From: Durusdinium trenchii
Taxonomy: Eukaryota; Sar; Dinophyceae; Suessiales; Symbiodiniaceae
Direction: 5' to 3'
Assembly: GCA_963970005.1 (NCBI GenBank)
Contig: CAXAMN010021707.1
Location: forward strand, 272,607-336,606
Length of the DNA: 64,000 nucleotides
A program made the translations under genes and the position numbers. A model generated the notes under the pieces. It was not told where the DNA came from. It was given only the letters and a program-made list of their open reading frames with translations, and did not search any database. Numbering within the stretch: the stretch's first letter is position 1; each line of letters begins with the position of its first letter. Below, in pieces: positions 9,050 to 21,758 of the stretch.

Positions 9050-12000
9050 GTGAGTCCCGAGGCGGGCACATGACACACATAGTGCAGGAGAGCTTTGGAG
9101 CAGCCTGCCAACATGGCATGGCATGACTACATATAATACAATATAGTCTATAGTATACTACAGTATACTAATACTATAGTTATTGATGCTGTGACTCTCA
9201 CGAATTGATAGCTATTGGATTTGAAGAGCGTGGTGGACCTTCTTTGGCTTGTTGCCGTGCTCCTTTTGGTTGGCCGTGGCAGTGGCCACAGACATGAGGA
9301 TGTTTGCGAAGCTTTGACTGCTCACTGCATGCATTTGCGCACCCTCCAGCTCCGCGCCACAGAGATGACACAACCAAACGACATTGTCATGAAATTTATA
9401 TACTGTAACTTCTATTATTTGAGTCATACGCTATGTGTGAGATCCATGGTGTGTTGATGTGGGACTACAATAGTCCTGCAATCTGAAGGTGCAGTCGAGA
9501 CACAGGTGTCAAATGTTCAGAGTCCGGATGTCTTCACTATCAGGCTGTATGCTCGTATGATGAGAGGTGCATGTGCCGCGGTGACATGCGTCCTCAGACC
9601 GTCAATGCTGGCTTCATTTAACTTATCAACAGCATACTCGTGAAGACCAGCGGGCAACAGGACCGTCATGCTGGCACGATGACAACTGCTCTACCAAATG
9701 GGAATGGTTCCATGAAGTGTATGAAGGACAAGTAGTCAAATCCACTCAAAGCCCGGCAATCCGCCCACCTGCTCAAACCTCCGCCGTAAGCCAGATCTTT
9801 TTTAAGCCCGAGTTGCCCCCTATATACTACTTAAATTGGGCTGAATTAAGTAATGGCTAAGTAAGCTACTACCTACTGGACTGCAGGATGGCTCACGCAC
9901 TATTCACTTGGTTCCTAGCTGTTTTGTGATGCTGCAGGTGGAAATGCCCACAACAGAACTCTGCCTAGTTCACACTGCCAGAACATTACACAGAATGTCT
10001 AACAGTCTAAGACTTGTCTATCATTCTTGTTTTTGAAAAGTCAAAGTCTTCACGCCGAAAATGCTGCGCGAGGTGACGACACTGCGCCAACTCTTGGGGT
10101 CTCAGGCGGTGGGTCACTGCCAGGTGTTTTTCTTTTTTGTCTTACACATTGATCGCCAGACTTTGCACTGCATTGTTCCTTGTTTGTGAACTGTGCACTT
10201 GTTTTACTAATGCCCTTTGTTACTCGTAGCGGTTCACTTGTTACTAGAACAAAAACCTAAGCGGATGTTGCCAGGACTTGGAGACCGGGGAAGAGCTCGC
10301 TGTTTCTCGGCGCAGCCAGCGTTTACGGGACAAGAAGATATGACTGCGAGGCGCAAAAGCTCACCAAAGATAGCGACTAAATGAGCTGTAGAAGAAATAT
10401 ATCTTCATTGTGGCGCTTCCACTTCAGCACGAACTGGAAAGGACCACCGAATGTACCTCAGCACTACAGGACTGAGACTGGAACTGCAGCAACACCACAG
10501 AGCAATGAACCCCTTACCTTACCCCAGAGCCAGTAGATAGAAGAGATAATAGAAATCATATTGCAACAAGACCGAGAGAGGTCAGCAAACCAAAAATCCA
10601 ACAGCCAAGAAAACCTTGGGCCGCAACAAAACTATAGAGAGAGAGAGAGATAGACAACCCCTGGCCCACTAGTGATATTTTGCGGAGCCCGAGTGCACCA
10701 GAGATGCCAAGGTCATCCCCCTACTGCGTCCTTGTTCCTAGTAGTAAGGCCAGGAGCCCCTAGTAGCAAGACCAGAAATGCAAACCGCTCCAGCACAGAG
10801 AACAGCGAGAGAGTTGCTTCGAAGACAAAGCACCGGCGGAGCACCGTGACACAACACCGGAGAGGCACCCATGCAGTGCATACACACAACGCTTGGCGAC
10901 AGAGTCAGAGTAGCTGCCTCTAGAAATGCATATTGTCTAAAAGCAGCAAGAAGGTCCTCCGTGGGCTGGGCTCACATGCTCTTTGCGTTTTTGGGTTTGA
11001 CACATGGATGCGTTAACTAGGCCATTTGTGCCCATATACAGTAAGTTATAGAAGCACTTTGTTGCACCAAAGCGCAGCTGTTTTCAACATTTCACTTGTG
11101 GATGCGAGTGTGAGAGGTAGAAAAGACTAGGAAAACATATTAACGAATGTTGAAACGATTGGTGTTCAACACTGTCATTTGGGGTTGCGTGCCCTCTGGG
11201 ATTTGCATTCAGATCCACCAGGCGGAGGGGCTATATACATGGGGGCATGGGCAGGATTAACTAACAACCCTGCTCACCGCACCGCATCAGGGATATGCTC
11301 AAGACATTGAATAGAAGCCTTCGAACTTTTCATCCTCTTCGCCTGTGTTGGGTACGACGACTGCCCTGAGGTTTGTGCGGTATGTTTGTGTGCTATTGCG
11401 TGCTTGTGTGTGTGCATTTGGCTACAACCAAGGCACGTTTACAAGCCGCCGCACCAGACAGCTATGAAGACTGAAAGGTGGAGCGGCTTTCTGTCAGAGT
11501 CCTCATGTGGTCGTTCTGGTATCATCCGCGTGAAGAACCAAGACATGGCTCACACCATGGATATGTTACATTGTCTTGGAAGGATTGGTGATACGATATG
11601 ATATTTAAATGTGTGATTATGTGTTTTGTATGTTTGACTATTCCATAGTTTGCGTAATTAGATCCTTGATGCAGCTCATGTCAATGTCGCGTGCCAACCG
11701 ATGTCCCCTTCTTTGCCAGGCTTGAGGTGTTGTGATCCGTGTACAATCTTGCTAAATTTGCTGAGGCATTCTTGCCTTGAGGATTTCAACGCTCCAATAA
11801 GGCTCTCAAACACGGTCAACAGGTCAGTTTCTGGCTCTGTATGTTCATTCTTATGTCAGAATAGGTTGAACCTCCGGGAACTTACATGACAACCGTGATT
11901 GAAACTGCAACTTGGTTATTTTTCATAACCGGACCTGGGCACCTCGACAACAAGAGGCTTGTCTCAAAAGCCTGGTCAAGACAATGAGGTCCTAGTAGCG

Positions 12001-12126
12001 TCCTTTTTACTACTAGTAAGGCACTTGTTACTAGAAGCGATGCACTTGTTACGCTTATTGTTTCTACTCTGGGGAAACTGGGTCCAAAACAGACTTCACT
12101 GCGGCCGGCCGCAGCTGAAATCCCAG
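9050..12126. other. Intronic/intergenic stretch without a supported gene
   Basis: Contains TA-rich sequence (9125-9180), a GA microsatellite near 10635-10652 and several CTACTAG-type repeat fragments (about 10195-10255, 10735-10790, 11990-12055). ORFs at 9215-9457, 10672-10923 and 11386-11601 are open, but no acceptor/donor pair or domain supports them. Confidence 0.5.
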
Positions 12127-12229
12127 GGCACGGCCAACCTTCCAGCCCAAGACGGGCCCGCGGTTTTGTGGCAGTTCCAGCTACACCAGCGACAAGTGCC
12201 ATGATTCCAGCATCCTGGGTTGATGTTAA
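12127..12229 (+). CDS. Candidate exon, frame ambiguous
   Basis: A G+C-rich block after an AG|G acceptor (CCCAG|GGC). Two + strand frames are open and protein-like: one reads GTANLPAQDGPAVLWQFQL, the other ARPTFQPKTGPRFCGSSSY. I cannot choose between them from sequence alone. Confidence 0.3.
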
Positions 12230-12721
12230 GAGATTGTGCGCGCATGTGTCACACCAAGGAAAATGTGCCCCTCAACAAGGGGTTAAAGGAGAAAAAATGA
12301 CCAAGTGACCAAGTGGTCAATGCAGCAAACCATCCAACTCAGCCTTTTTGACAATCCTTCACGAGCAGGAACTCGCCATCAATTCATGGCAAGGAGAGTA
12401 TCAATCCTCTCCGCCAATCTCAAACCGACAGCAAACGGCACGGTTGTTGTCGTGTCGGTGAGTGGACGGCTTGGAAACAAGTAATAACATATCCGATCTT
12501 CTAGATTCTAGATTCCATTTCCGCGTTCGGCTTGAGCAAGACAAGGAGCAGTCAACAGACACCGCCAGTTGGACTGATGCTCAGATCCGATCAATCGATA
12601 ACTTCCTTCTTTCATCATTCAAACAAGTTTGCAGTGATTGAAGTTTGAAGTCTTGAAGGGTCAGTGTTTACCATGCGTATTGAGACTAGAGCCCAGCATG
12701 TCACGTGTATTGTTCGCTCGA

Positions 12722-12762
12722 TTGCTCTCTCTCTCTCTCTCTCTCTCACTCTCTCTTCATCT
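12722..12762. repeat. CT dinucleotide microsatellite
   Basis: A nearly pure (CT)n run, slightly interrupted, in non-coding sequence. Confidence 0.9.
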
Positions 12763-13162
12763 CTCTCGATTCCACATTGAAGCAAAGCTTGTTGCTGACG
12801 AGCATGAGCAAAAACCTTGAGCCTGCTCACCGACGCATTTCTTTGGGGCACAAGACATCCTTATGATGCCAGCACCTGACTGCGTATATTTTTTTTAGCA
12901 CAAAAATTGTGCTGAACTGCAACCAGAACTGTTTACCCGTATTTGAAGCCTGCACAGGAATGAAGCGCTTCGAAAGCCGATCCCGGATAAGCTCAAGTTG
13001 TCAGTGCACAGTGCAAAGTGTTTCGTGCAACGTCTTTGACCGCAACGGTTTCAAATGGTTACAAATGGTTGCAAAGCTTCAAAGCCAGTCAGAGCTTTGC
13101 CCACAGCAGCATTCAATTTGAGATACCGCTGAAAACCAGGAGAATTAATTGTCAGATTTGAG

Positions 13163-13284
13163 TGAAGTTCTGGGACGGCGACATGGCAGGACATTCCATC
13201 GAAGCCAAAGCATTGGAATGCTCCGAAGCCAAGAAATGGCGCGGAAGCGGGCAGACCCAAGCCGCCCAAAAGCTGGAAGCCAGG
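13163..13284 (+). CDS. Candidate internal exon
   Basis: The frame starts KFWDGDMAGHSIEAKALECS and continues Lys/Glu/Ala-rich without a stop to a GT donor at 13285. An in-frame TGA just before the acceptor fits an intron boundary there. No domain recognised. Confidence 0.4.
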
Positions 13285-13628
13285 GTTAAGTATGCTTTTG
13301 ACTCTTGACAGTATCGTAGCAACTCCCATATGTCTTCGAAGATCTGTGCAGGGACCTTTTGGGGGGTCAGTATCACAGATGGACAGTATTGTCGTAGAAT
13401 GCTTATCTATGCTGGTTTGGCATGTGTGCATACACAAATTACAGAGCTATTTGGTGCCCTTCTTGGAACAGCACCATATCAACATTGGGCAAATATTTTT
13501 ACGTGGAGTAGGGTACCAACGCAAGTGCACCCAGATGATCCCCATGACCATAACCAGCCTTTGTTTCACTTGACTTGGCCTTGTGTTGTGGTTTTGTAGC
13601 TCGGAGCTTTTTACTAAGTTGTATGATT

Positions 13629-13745
13629 ATAAATATATATATATATATACAATTATATATATATGTGTACATATGAGTCATTGTATCTACATTGTACATA
13701 TGTACACATATGCATACATATATAATCATATATATATATATACGT
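13629..13745. repeat. TA-rich microsatellite
   Basis: Interrupted (TA)n with TGTACATA variants; partly self-complementary. Confidence 0.85.
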
Positions 13746-13980
13746 GCATGTGGCATGTGACAATTCGTTCGCCAGGATACATGTGCTTGCAACTGATGTG
13801 GTTTCCATTTCGCTCATTGGATGCTTTGAGCAGGAAGTTTTTGCTTGAGACCTGGTGCTAGTGTTTCAATGCAACTGCTTTTGCAGAAGATTTCGACAAG
13901 AACCTACACTGGAGCCTTGCTTTGGGCGTGGTCCCCTTTTGATGCCGGACTGCCAGGATCACGCATCTCACCCTTCTTAG

Positions 13981-14089
13981 CATAGCAAGATGGTACCACA
14001 GCGCAGCATAGAGATGGGCACAGATGCTGCCGATGCTGACATCCTGCCAAAAGGAGCATATCGAGTCATCGAGGGAACTTCCAAGAATG
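13981..14089 (+). CDS. Candidate internal exon
   Basis: Acceptor CTTCTTAG|CAT and donor AATG|GTTGCT bracket a 36-codon frame beginning HSKMVPQRSIEMGTDAADAD. The exon ends in phase 1. No domain recognised. Confidence 0.45.
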
Positions 14090-14619
14090 GTTGCTTGAAT
14101 TCGATACGCTGCTGCAACCTTTTCAACCAAGTTTGGCTGTAGATGGTCGTGCTTTTTGCATGGAAGCGCTCAAAAGAAGCAACCGCATTTGCAGTGGCTC
14201 CTTTTCTAGGTGTTTCCGTTTCAAGCCATCCATCAAAAATGTTACCCACCCACCCCCCACCTCCATACATACTGGAGTTTCAGCAACCTCTCTACTGGGG
14301 CTCCTCCATCTACACTCACTTGGGTTGGACGCATCCAATTCAGTTGAAGTGTGTCATGGGACCAACAGCCAAGCTTAAGTGCAGCTGTGGCTGCGGGCAG
14401 TAGATGTTTCGCTGCTTAGCAGACCGGCTTCGCGCACCAGTCATAATAGAGAAACAGTTTAGCCTTTCAGTGGCTGGAAGAAGAGTTTGCAAAACTTGAT
14501 GCAAGCCATTGCAAGCCATGGAAACGCCACTATATGGTCGGTTTGTCATAATTTGTTGTAGCTTTCATCGCTTCAACCGTGCTTTGCCAGCCACAAAAAT
14601 CCTTTTTTTCCCCGTATAG

Positions 14620-14884
14620 GAAATCTTCGGGGTCCGCGTCAATCTGCAGCCGAGAATCAGAAGCGCAGAAAAGACACGCATCGGGCGCTTATGAGATGAT
14701 TTTTGGAAGTACTTCGCCCAGTTATAAAGTACTCATGCTTGCCCATTTGCCACACGGGGGGTCCCGCAACCTGCATTCCTTCCACTCCGCAGCGTTCCAG
14801 GATTGGTCTACAGGCCTTGCCGGTGATATACCGGATCTCCAGACCGCATCGATTTGCAGTTTGGGAGGGGAAGAAATTAGCTGC
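14620..14884 (+). CDS. Candidate exon
   Basis: After a TATAG|G acceptor a frame stays open for about 88 codons (starts KSSGSASICSRESEAQKRH) to a stop at 14882-14884. It could be a terminal exon. No domain recognised, and the donor side is unresolved. Confidence 0.35.
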
Positions 14885-15749
14885 TAGCTCTTTGAGCTAA
14901 GAGTTGTACCCATGTGACTGGGCAAGACATTGTTTTGGGCTGTTTTGGGTATGTTTTGGTGAAAAATGCTGCCGGCTGCTTTATCCATTTGTTTGAGCCT
15001 ATTCATTCCATGAGCTCTTAGTGGATTGATTGGTCAACATATTTTGGATCTTTGGTGTTCGTCGTCGGGAACACCGGTTTCAAGGAAGTGTTGATATTCT
15101 AAAGCTACCACATGCTTCACTTATTTTGCAGCAGCTTGGATCGAAACGGCTGCAACTACTTGCACTTTGGAGAGTGCACAGGCGCCGGCGATGTTCCACG
15201 TGCTTTTGAATGGTTTTTGGTGAGACTGGGTTGCTGATTTCCCGACTTCAAGTTGAAAGCAAAAGGGTCCACGCATTTGTGCGACTTGACGCTGGGCGCT
15301 CGTGGCAGGCCATGGTGAGTCATGGAGATGAGCCTGGTAGGCACTGAGCACCATCGCTAGAGTCCAGCATGCCAAGCATGCCAGCTCCAAATATATCAGT
15401 AATGCTCAACACCTAGTGCTCAACGCCTGGTTCGTTTCTCCACTAAAATTTCTCAGATGCTCCAATGTGCCACAGGCAGTCTCGAAGAAGCTCAGATACG
15501 AAGGCATGCCTGGCTTTGCGTCGTCAAAACTTAGGAGTTGGTTCTTTTTGGGGTGGTGGTCCTGTGCCACAGATTTGGCCAGCATGCAAATATTACATTC
15601 ATGGCAACCAGCTAACCAGCATCGTGCATTTGCAGCAGGAGTCACATATGTGCGTCACAAACAAGCAGGCATCTAGGACTTGCTGACCTTCTTCTGTGCA
15701 TTCTTTGTTGATGTCACTGGTTTTTCACACTAGAAGCGGGCATTTCCAG

Positions 15750-15890
15750 ACGGCTCACTATGACCAGTCACAGCTTGTTAGGTGCCGTCCGACGGCCTTT
15801 CAGATGGGTCCACGCATGACTCAGATTTACAGAGGCCGTGCAAGGGTGGTCGAAACATCGTTCATGGAAGTTCTGGCCAGTCACAATTAT
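15750..15890 (+). CDS. Candidate internal exon
   Basis: TTTCCAG|ACG acceptor, 47 codons in one frame (TAHYDQSQLVRCRPTAFQMG at the start), and a GTAAAA donor at 15891. Both ends are in phase 0. Both splice signals and the codon pattern are good; no domain recognised. Confidence 0.5.
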
Positions 15891-16030
15891 GTAAAAATAG
15901 CAGGATTTGTTTTGTCCGGATAGAATTGATGTTTTGATGTGATATAGCAGATGTCAGGAGAGCAATGCAGGATAGCTCCTGAAAGGCTTTCAGTAACACT
16001 ACCTGTGGTCACTCTTGAAGGTCGCGGCAG

Positions 16031-16091
16031 GGCAAGTCTGAATTCAAGGGCCTGGAGGCTCACCGAGTCCTTGTCATCGATTCTGAATCGG
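16031..16091 (+). CDS. Candidate internal exon
   Basis: GGCAG|GGC acceptor, frame GKSEFKGLEAHRVLVIDSES, canonical GTGAGA donor at 16092, phase 1 at the end. Confidence 0.45.
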
Positions 16092-16361
16092 GTGAGAGAT
16101 GTTGGATGTGAAGCTTGATCAATGGCGGGTGAAATGTTACCTAAAAGCTGATTGAGGTGTATAGTTAGCATAGCCATGCACAGCTTGTCATGCAGTCATG
16201 TGGAAATCCCAATGTGCGCGCTTCCGTTGCCAAGACATGTGCAAAGCACGTGAGGCTGACCAGGACTTGATAAGTCCGGGGTTGCATAGCTAATCTGTGG
16301 CCATCTCGAATCTTGCGCACACTCAGTTGCAGACTACCGATTTGTTGCCCTCAAGTGGCAG

Positions 16362-16422
16362 GCATTTGCAACTGCCAAGCGCGAGGCACGGAAAAGGATA
16401 GCATTCAGAAAGCCCGAGAAGG
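16362..16422 (+). CDS. Candidate internal exon (GC donor)
   Basis: GGCAG|GCA acceptor. The frame reads AFATAKREARKRIAFRKPEK to a GC donor (AAGG|GCTAGA). Its last base plus the first two bases of the exon at 16533 make a valine codon, so the two exons are phase-compatible. An alternative frame (starting ICNCQARGTEKDSIQKAREG) is also open and would fit the phase of the exon at 16031 instead. Confidence 0.4.
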
Positions 16423-16532
16423 GCTAGACATGTGGCTCCTATGCACGGGTAGAGCATGCCGTAGAGTTAAACCAAACCAACCGCCCAGAACTGCATTGGG
16501 CTGGCTCGTTGGGGCGATGGGATAGTGGACAG

Positions 16533-16623
16533 TCGCCTTCGAACAGCCTCGGTTCCGGCAGAACTGGTGTGATGTCCGCGATGACGATGATAGCGATGAT
16601 CAAGACCTATGGCTTTCAGCCAG
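16533..16623 (+). CDS. Candidate internal exon with acidic tract
   Basis: GGACAG|TC acceptor, frame AFEQPRFRQNWCDVR followed by DDDDSDDQ, and a canonical CAG|GTCCGG donor. Phase 2 at the end. No domain recognised. Confidence 0.45.
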
Positions 16624-16865
16624 GTCCGGGCACAAGCGAGCTTCCGTTTGCTTTTGGCAAGTGTGAAAGGTGCAAAGGACATGACTTGTTCTGCGTTTCT
16701 TGGAAGTTCTGATGTGCAATTGGGCATCTATCCCAAGTGGCACTCCCTATTTCATTTGGCCATTGAAAACCATTTCCTGTAATATATATTACACAGTTAT
16801 TATCAATTATTTATATACACTCTGCATTCTGATTTATCAGCTCTGTGCGTGTTTTTGATGGGCAG

Positions 16866-17004
16866 AAATCCTTGGCCTGGATGAGAGCGAAATCAACAGC
16901 GACTGTCCATGACTCTTCTCCGCTGAGGCCTTTTGGAAAAGATTCTCACGTAGCGTCGCCAGTCTCTCCCGCTACGCCTAGCCGCCCCTTGGCAACATGT
17001 CCTT
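16866..17004 (+). CDS. Candidate exon rich in Ser/Pro
   Basis: After GGGCAG| a frame codes KSLAWMRAKSTATVHDSSPL and a Ser/Pro-rich continuation, ending at a TGA at 17002-17004. Possibly the last coding exon of the gene supplying the exons at 15750-16623. Confidence 0.3.
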
Positions 17005-17314
17005 GAAAGAATCAAGCATGGTGAACAAGAGAAGAGTTGCATTGAGTTGCACTAAAGGCCGACGGCAAGCCAGACGCAGACGCCGTGGAGTAGATTCTCC
17101 ACGTGAGGATGCTGGCAATTTGACCAAAAGGTATGGGAGGTGCGAAAGTTGTGGGCTCAAGACACAAAGCCAGCGTACTGAGGGCCACTCAGAACAACCC
17201 AACAAGCGATGGATATATTCACTTAGCGAGAGAGGGGTTGATGTTGTGTGAACTGCAGACTTGGAGAGGAGTTGTGGCATCCTGCATACATGTTTGCACG
17301 TGTGATATTGTGTG

Positions 17315-17356
17315 CTACTGGGGTGGAGGCCCATCGCTAGTAGGTTGGAGGCCATT
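17315..17356. repeat. Left remnant of a CTAGTAG/GGTGGAGGCC repeat
   Basis: The sequence (GGTGGAGGCCCATCGCTAGTAG...) is the reverse complement of the minisatellite unit at 47816-48195. The TIR element starting at 17360 interrupts it, and it resumes at 19186 (GCTACTAGGGTGGAGG). Confidence 0.6.
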
Positions 17357-17359
17357 ACT

Positions 17360-17503
17360 AATGTAAAGTCACGATGAATGAACCTCCCATAGTTAATCCG
17401 AGCCCACAAAACCACCGGAAATTGCCAAAATTAAAAGTAGTATTGGTGGCTTATTTCCCTCCTAATGGTCTAGTTGTGTAGCCAGGTCAATTTTTCGTAT
17501 TGT

Positions 17504-17534
<31 letters not shown>

Positions 17535-17553
17535 GCTCCTGCTCCTGCTCCTG

Positions 17554-17587
<34 letters not shown>

Positions 17588-17676
17588 TCCTACTCCTGCT
17601 CCTGCTACTGCTACTGCTACTGCTGCTACTGCTACTGCTACTCCTACTACTACTACTACTACTACTACTACTCCTG

Positions 17677-17710
<34 letters not shown>

Positions 17711-18252
17711 AGCTTCTACGACTACTGCGACTACTACGACTACTACGACTGCTACTGCGACTGCGACTTCTACTACTGCTGCTGCTAGCTATTGCTTCTG
17801 CTGCTGCTACTACGACGACGACGGCCACCACCTACCACCTACTACCTACTACTTTTGATGAAATCCAAAAATCTAGGCCTCAGGCCCTATAAATTGCCTT
17901 ATTAAAAAGCAACAAGACACAATCCTTTGACAATCTCACAAAGGGTACCCCTCACAAGGGCCCCCATCAATAATCTGTGACTACTACTACCACTACTGCT
18001 GCTGCTGATACTGCTGCTATTGCTACTGCTACTCCTACTATCTACCTACCTACCTACCTACCTGCCTCCCTGCCTGCCTGCCTGCCTACCTCCCTACCTA
18101 CCTCCTACCTCCTACCTCCTACCTGCTACCTGCTACCTGCTACCTGCTACTCCTCCTACTACTACTACTACTATTACTACTTCTACTACCACCTACTACT
18201 ACTACTACTACTACCTACCACCTACCACCTACCACCTACTACTACGACTACG

Positions 18253-18286
<34 letters not shown>

Positions 18287-19179
18287 CTACTCCTACTCCT
18301 ACTCCTACTCCTGCTACTGCTACTGCTACTGCTACTGCTACTGCTACTCCTCCTACTGCTACTGCTACGACTACTACTACCTACTACCTACTACCTACTA
18401 CTACTACTATTAATACTACTACTACCTACTACTACCTACTACCTNNNNNNNNNNNNNNNNNNNNNNNNNNNNNNNNNNNNNNNNNNNNNNNNNNNNNNNN
18501 NNNNNNNNNNNNNNNNNNNNNNNNNNNNNNNNNNNNNNNNNNNNACTACTACCTACTACTTACTACCTCCTGCTACTACTACTACTACTACCACCACCCA
18601 CTACTACTACTACTACTACTCCTACTACTACCACTACTACTACCACTACTACTACCACTACTACTACCACTACTACTACCACTACTACTACCACCTACTA
18701 ACACCTACTACCACCTGCTACCACCTACTACTACTACTACTACCACTACCACCACTACTACTACCACTACTACTACGACTACGACTACCACTACGACTAC
18801 TACTACTACTACCACCTACTACTACTACTGCTACCTACTACCTACTACCACTACTACTACTACTCCTCCTCCTACTACTACTACTACTAACTACTAATAC
18901 TACCACTACCACTACCACTACCACTACTACTACTACTACTACTGCTGCGAATGATTCCGGCCAATTCCTCTCATACCTTGGTTCCTATGAACTCATTGCT
19001 TCCTATATGGACCCTGGCCTCATGCTCATCAGCTCATCCCCTCAAAGCCTGGTATCACCCTTCATGGTCCTATGGTCTCATTATTCAGGGGAGGTGGACC
19101 TCATGACTGGTATCTCATATCTTCTTGACCTTGTTGACCATGGTAGGGAAGGGGGGCCTATTAATCAGGACTTGACATT
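17360..19179. mobile_element. Non-autonomous TIR element (copy 2), expanded triplet core, contains assembly gap
   Basis: Same architecture as 4230-5144: left block with AGTTAATCCGAGCCCACAAA, a CTG/CTA array (17503-17850), the conserved block ending CAATAATCTG near 17977, long CTA/CTACC arrays (17978-18957) and the conserved right block with GGACCTCATGACTGGTATCT. Ends are inverted: AATGTAAAGTCACGATGAAT at the left against AATGTCAAGTCCTGATTAAT for the reverse complement of the right. It is about twice as long as copy 1, almost entirely through triplet-array expansion. No real ORF. Confidence 0.8.
18445..18544. other. Assembly gap (100 N)
   Basis: Exactly 100 N inside the CTACTACC array; the size is probably nominal. 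Confidence 0.99.
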
Positions 19180-21682
19180 CTAGGAACAAGAAGCTACTAG
19201 GGTGGAGGTGATATTGTTGGTGCAAAATGCATGTGGACGCGCCCCCGGGCTGCATGGCGGTCGAGAGAAGCCTGTAAGCAAAGGTCGCCTGAGAATGTTT
19301 GAGCCGAGGTAAGCTGCCAGAGGCATCGACACAGTCACTTGGAATGATTGGCTTTGGCGAAGGAGAAGAGCAGCGCAGTTACTAGCTGCAAGACCTGGGC
19401 ACCATGCTTGCAACCGAGGCCACCAACACAAATTCCTGGCTCTGTGGTGCTTTGGTTGCACAAATGTGGTGCTGTTCCCACAATTTCCAATCAGTCAGCC
19501 ACTCCGAATTGCAAGCTCACCAATGACACGGTCCCCCGTTTTGAATCACCTCAGCTGGCCTAGGTGACCATTGCAGACATTGGACTTCCGTGTCTTAGCC
19601 GCATTCGCCACGCTGAGAAGGCCATAGAAGACCTGTCAGAGAAGACCTGTGCTACAAAAAAGTGTGCACGTTTAGCCGCGGTAAACTCAATCGAACGAGT
19701 TTTGGATTCTTTGTGTTTCACACGATTTCACATTCATTCCTTTTGGCAAACGTGTGCTATGTTTTTTGAGAGATCTGGATTCTTGCCACACACTCGGAGA
19801 CACCGGCCGCCGGCATGTGAAATACGATCAAGCATGCAACCAACAAAATGCTGCAAAACCAAAGGGCATTCCATTGGATGCGTTCTCATTAGAAGTGTCT
19901 GCATAAATTTCACGAAAGCGATCTCCGAAGGAGGTCAGCTGAAGTTTCAGTTTACGATTAGATGGGTCAAAATCGAAGGGAACAATTGAAAAATCACTAC
20001 AAACGGCCCCCCCCTCCCCCCCAAAGGGACACGACATCACAAACATCATCCCCAGGGGATTTTTAAGGTGTTCTCACATTCGTCGTTGTCATCGCTTTCT
20101 TCCCGCCTCTCAAGTGTCAATTCAGAACGAAAGCTTTGCGGGTGTCAAGTGCCAAGGTGCAGTGCTCCTCAAGCTAGTCCTGTTGCCAAGGCAGACCAGG
20201 GTGGAGTCGAGGAATTATGGGCCGATGTTCAAGATTGATAGGGAAGAAGGACTCAAAAAATGAGACCACAATCGTCACGAAGAGTCTCAAAGTTCCTCCT
20301 GAGACAGGGAGGCGGGGAAGATGGTGCGCCTTGCCATCTAAAAGGCTGCTTGGAGGTATGTTCAGCATGCTAGCATTTCATCAGGCAATGCCAGCTCCGC
20401 CGCCAGTGTGGCCAGGCAAGATCTGGTATAGCGGATATGTGCAAATTTCATTAGTTCATTTAGATATTTCGGACTCTTCATGAGTTCTCATCACACTGTC
20501 CTGTGGGCTCGCCACCATGGAAACTCACAAGTTGCCAGCTGCGTCGAGTCATACCAACGCCTACTCCAAGCAAGACTTCAACCTGACCAGGCATCATGAG
20601 CACCTCTCCGATCGAGCCACCGAGGCTGGTCTCGAACGAAGAGTCAGTCCCTGATGTTCCCTTGCCCCAGTCCAATCCGATCAGTTTGCACCGAGGCCTC
20701 CGGTCTTTCTGCCCTGTGGAGCTTTAGGCGGGCTGGACACACTTGGACGCCGAAGGGCACCAATCAAGTATTGTAGTGGAAAACTGATGCTAGCACACCC
20801 AAAGAAAGAAGAGGATGATTTATCTAGTAGATTCTATATAGTCACTAGTCAATTGATTTATAGTTATGCGATATCGATCGATCGGCTCAGGGCAAACTGC
20901 GAAGATTTGCAGTCGGACCCAACTGATGTGCTGAGAAGGGCTAGAATCCAGCATCCTTACCATCCAAGTTCTATCCTTTGTTGACTGACACCGAACCCCT
21001 TCCAACCACCAAGAGACACATGAGCTATTAGGAGGCCTTTATGTGTGTCTCCTCAACTGCTGTTCTCCTAGAGTTTTGGCTCTCCCCACCCAATTGCCCG
21101 ACATTTGGAAAGGTGCTGCAGGTGGTCCACCAGTCGGCTCACCCATGAATGCTGGCCGCAGCCTGTGAACCTGTTGAGCAATCTGGACAAGAGAACACAA
21201 GTACACTAAGTACAATTTGAAAATCCTTGAAAGATCATGAAAAAATATGAAAAGATCTATAAATTATCGTTGTTTAATGTGTTTTATTCCTACGTAGCTG
21301 TGGAAAGACAATGCCCTCACTCACTTCCCCTTTCGGAACACTCCCAACTGCAGCATATGTCAACGCAATTGTCGTTTTCAGCTGAAGACTTCGCAAGTTC
21401 ATGTCAACGTCCCAAGCTGATTCATTTCATGCTGTGACTCTTCCGGGCGTATGCTTGCACAGGCGTTTCGCATCACAAGCTTTGATCCATGCTTCAGAAC
21501 TGATTCAGGGGTGTTTACTCCTAGAGTCAATCAGAAAGAGGAGTTCAAAGGAACAAGTCAATCAAGTTGCGAGTGTCATCCTGGATGAGGGATTCCGGAA
21601 TGTCAGAATTGACTTGAACTGAATGCCACTGAGGAGGTGGTAGGACTAGAACAAACCTCCTCACAACACACCGTACTCACAG
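19180..21682. other. Intronic/intergenic stretch, no supported gene
   Basis: The longest open frame is 19564-19989 (141 codons). Its first part (DIGLPCLSRIRHAEKAIEDL, after an ATTGCAG acceptor) could be an exon, but the rest lacks coding bias. A short Pro-rich frame after CATCAG at 20380-20416 (AMPAPPPVWPG) resembles the exon at 23176. Nothing else stands out. Confidence 0.4.
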
Positions 21683-21758
21683 GAAAACTTCATGCGAGTG
21701 CAGTGGAATGTCGAGGCTCAGTGCCTGTTGGATCGCCCACGGGAGATGCATCCACCAG
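21683..21758 (+). CDS. Candidate internal exon
   Basis: CTCACAG|GAA acceptor, frame ENFMRVQWNVEAQCLLDRPR continuing EMHPP, donor CACCAG|GTGGGA. Starts in phase 0 and ends in phase 1. Both splice sites are strong. Confidence 0.5.

Noticed and set aside
9783..9806. CCGTAAGCCAGATCTTTTTTAAG as a degenerate leader
   Set aside because: Requires several insertions and substitutions; too weak to call.
17474..19183. Long poly-Leu/Tyr/Thr/Ser ORFs on both strands
   Set aside because: All frames of the CTA/CTG/CTACC arrays are open by repeat composition; the region also spans a 100-N gap.
21070..21085. GAGTTTTGGCTCTCC as another spliced-leader relict
   Set aside because: Only a 9-base match with no coding start after it; expected by chance in T-rich sequence of this length.
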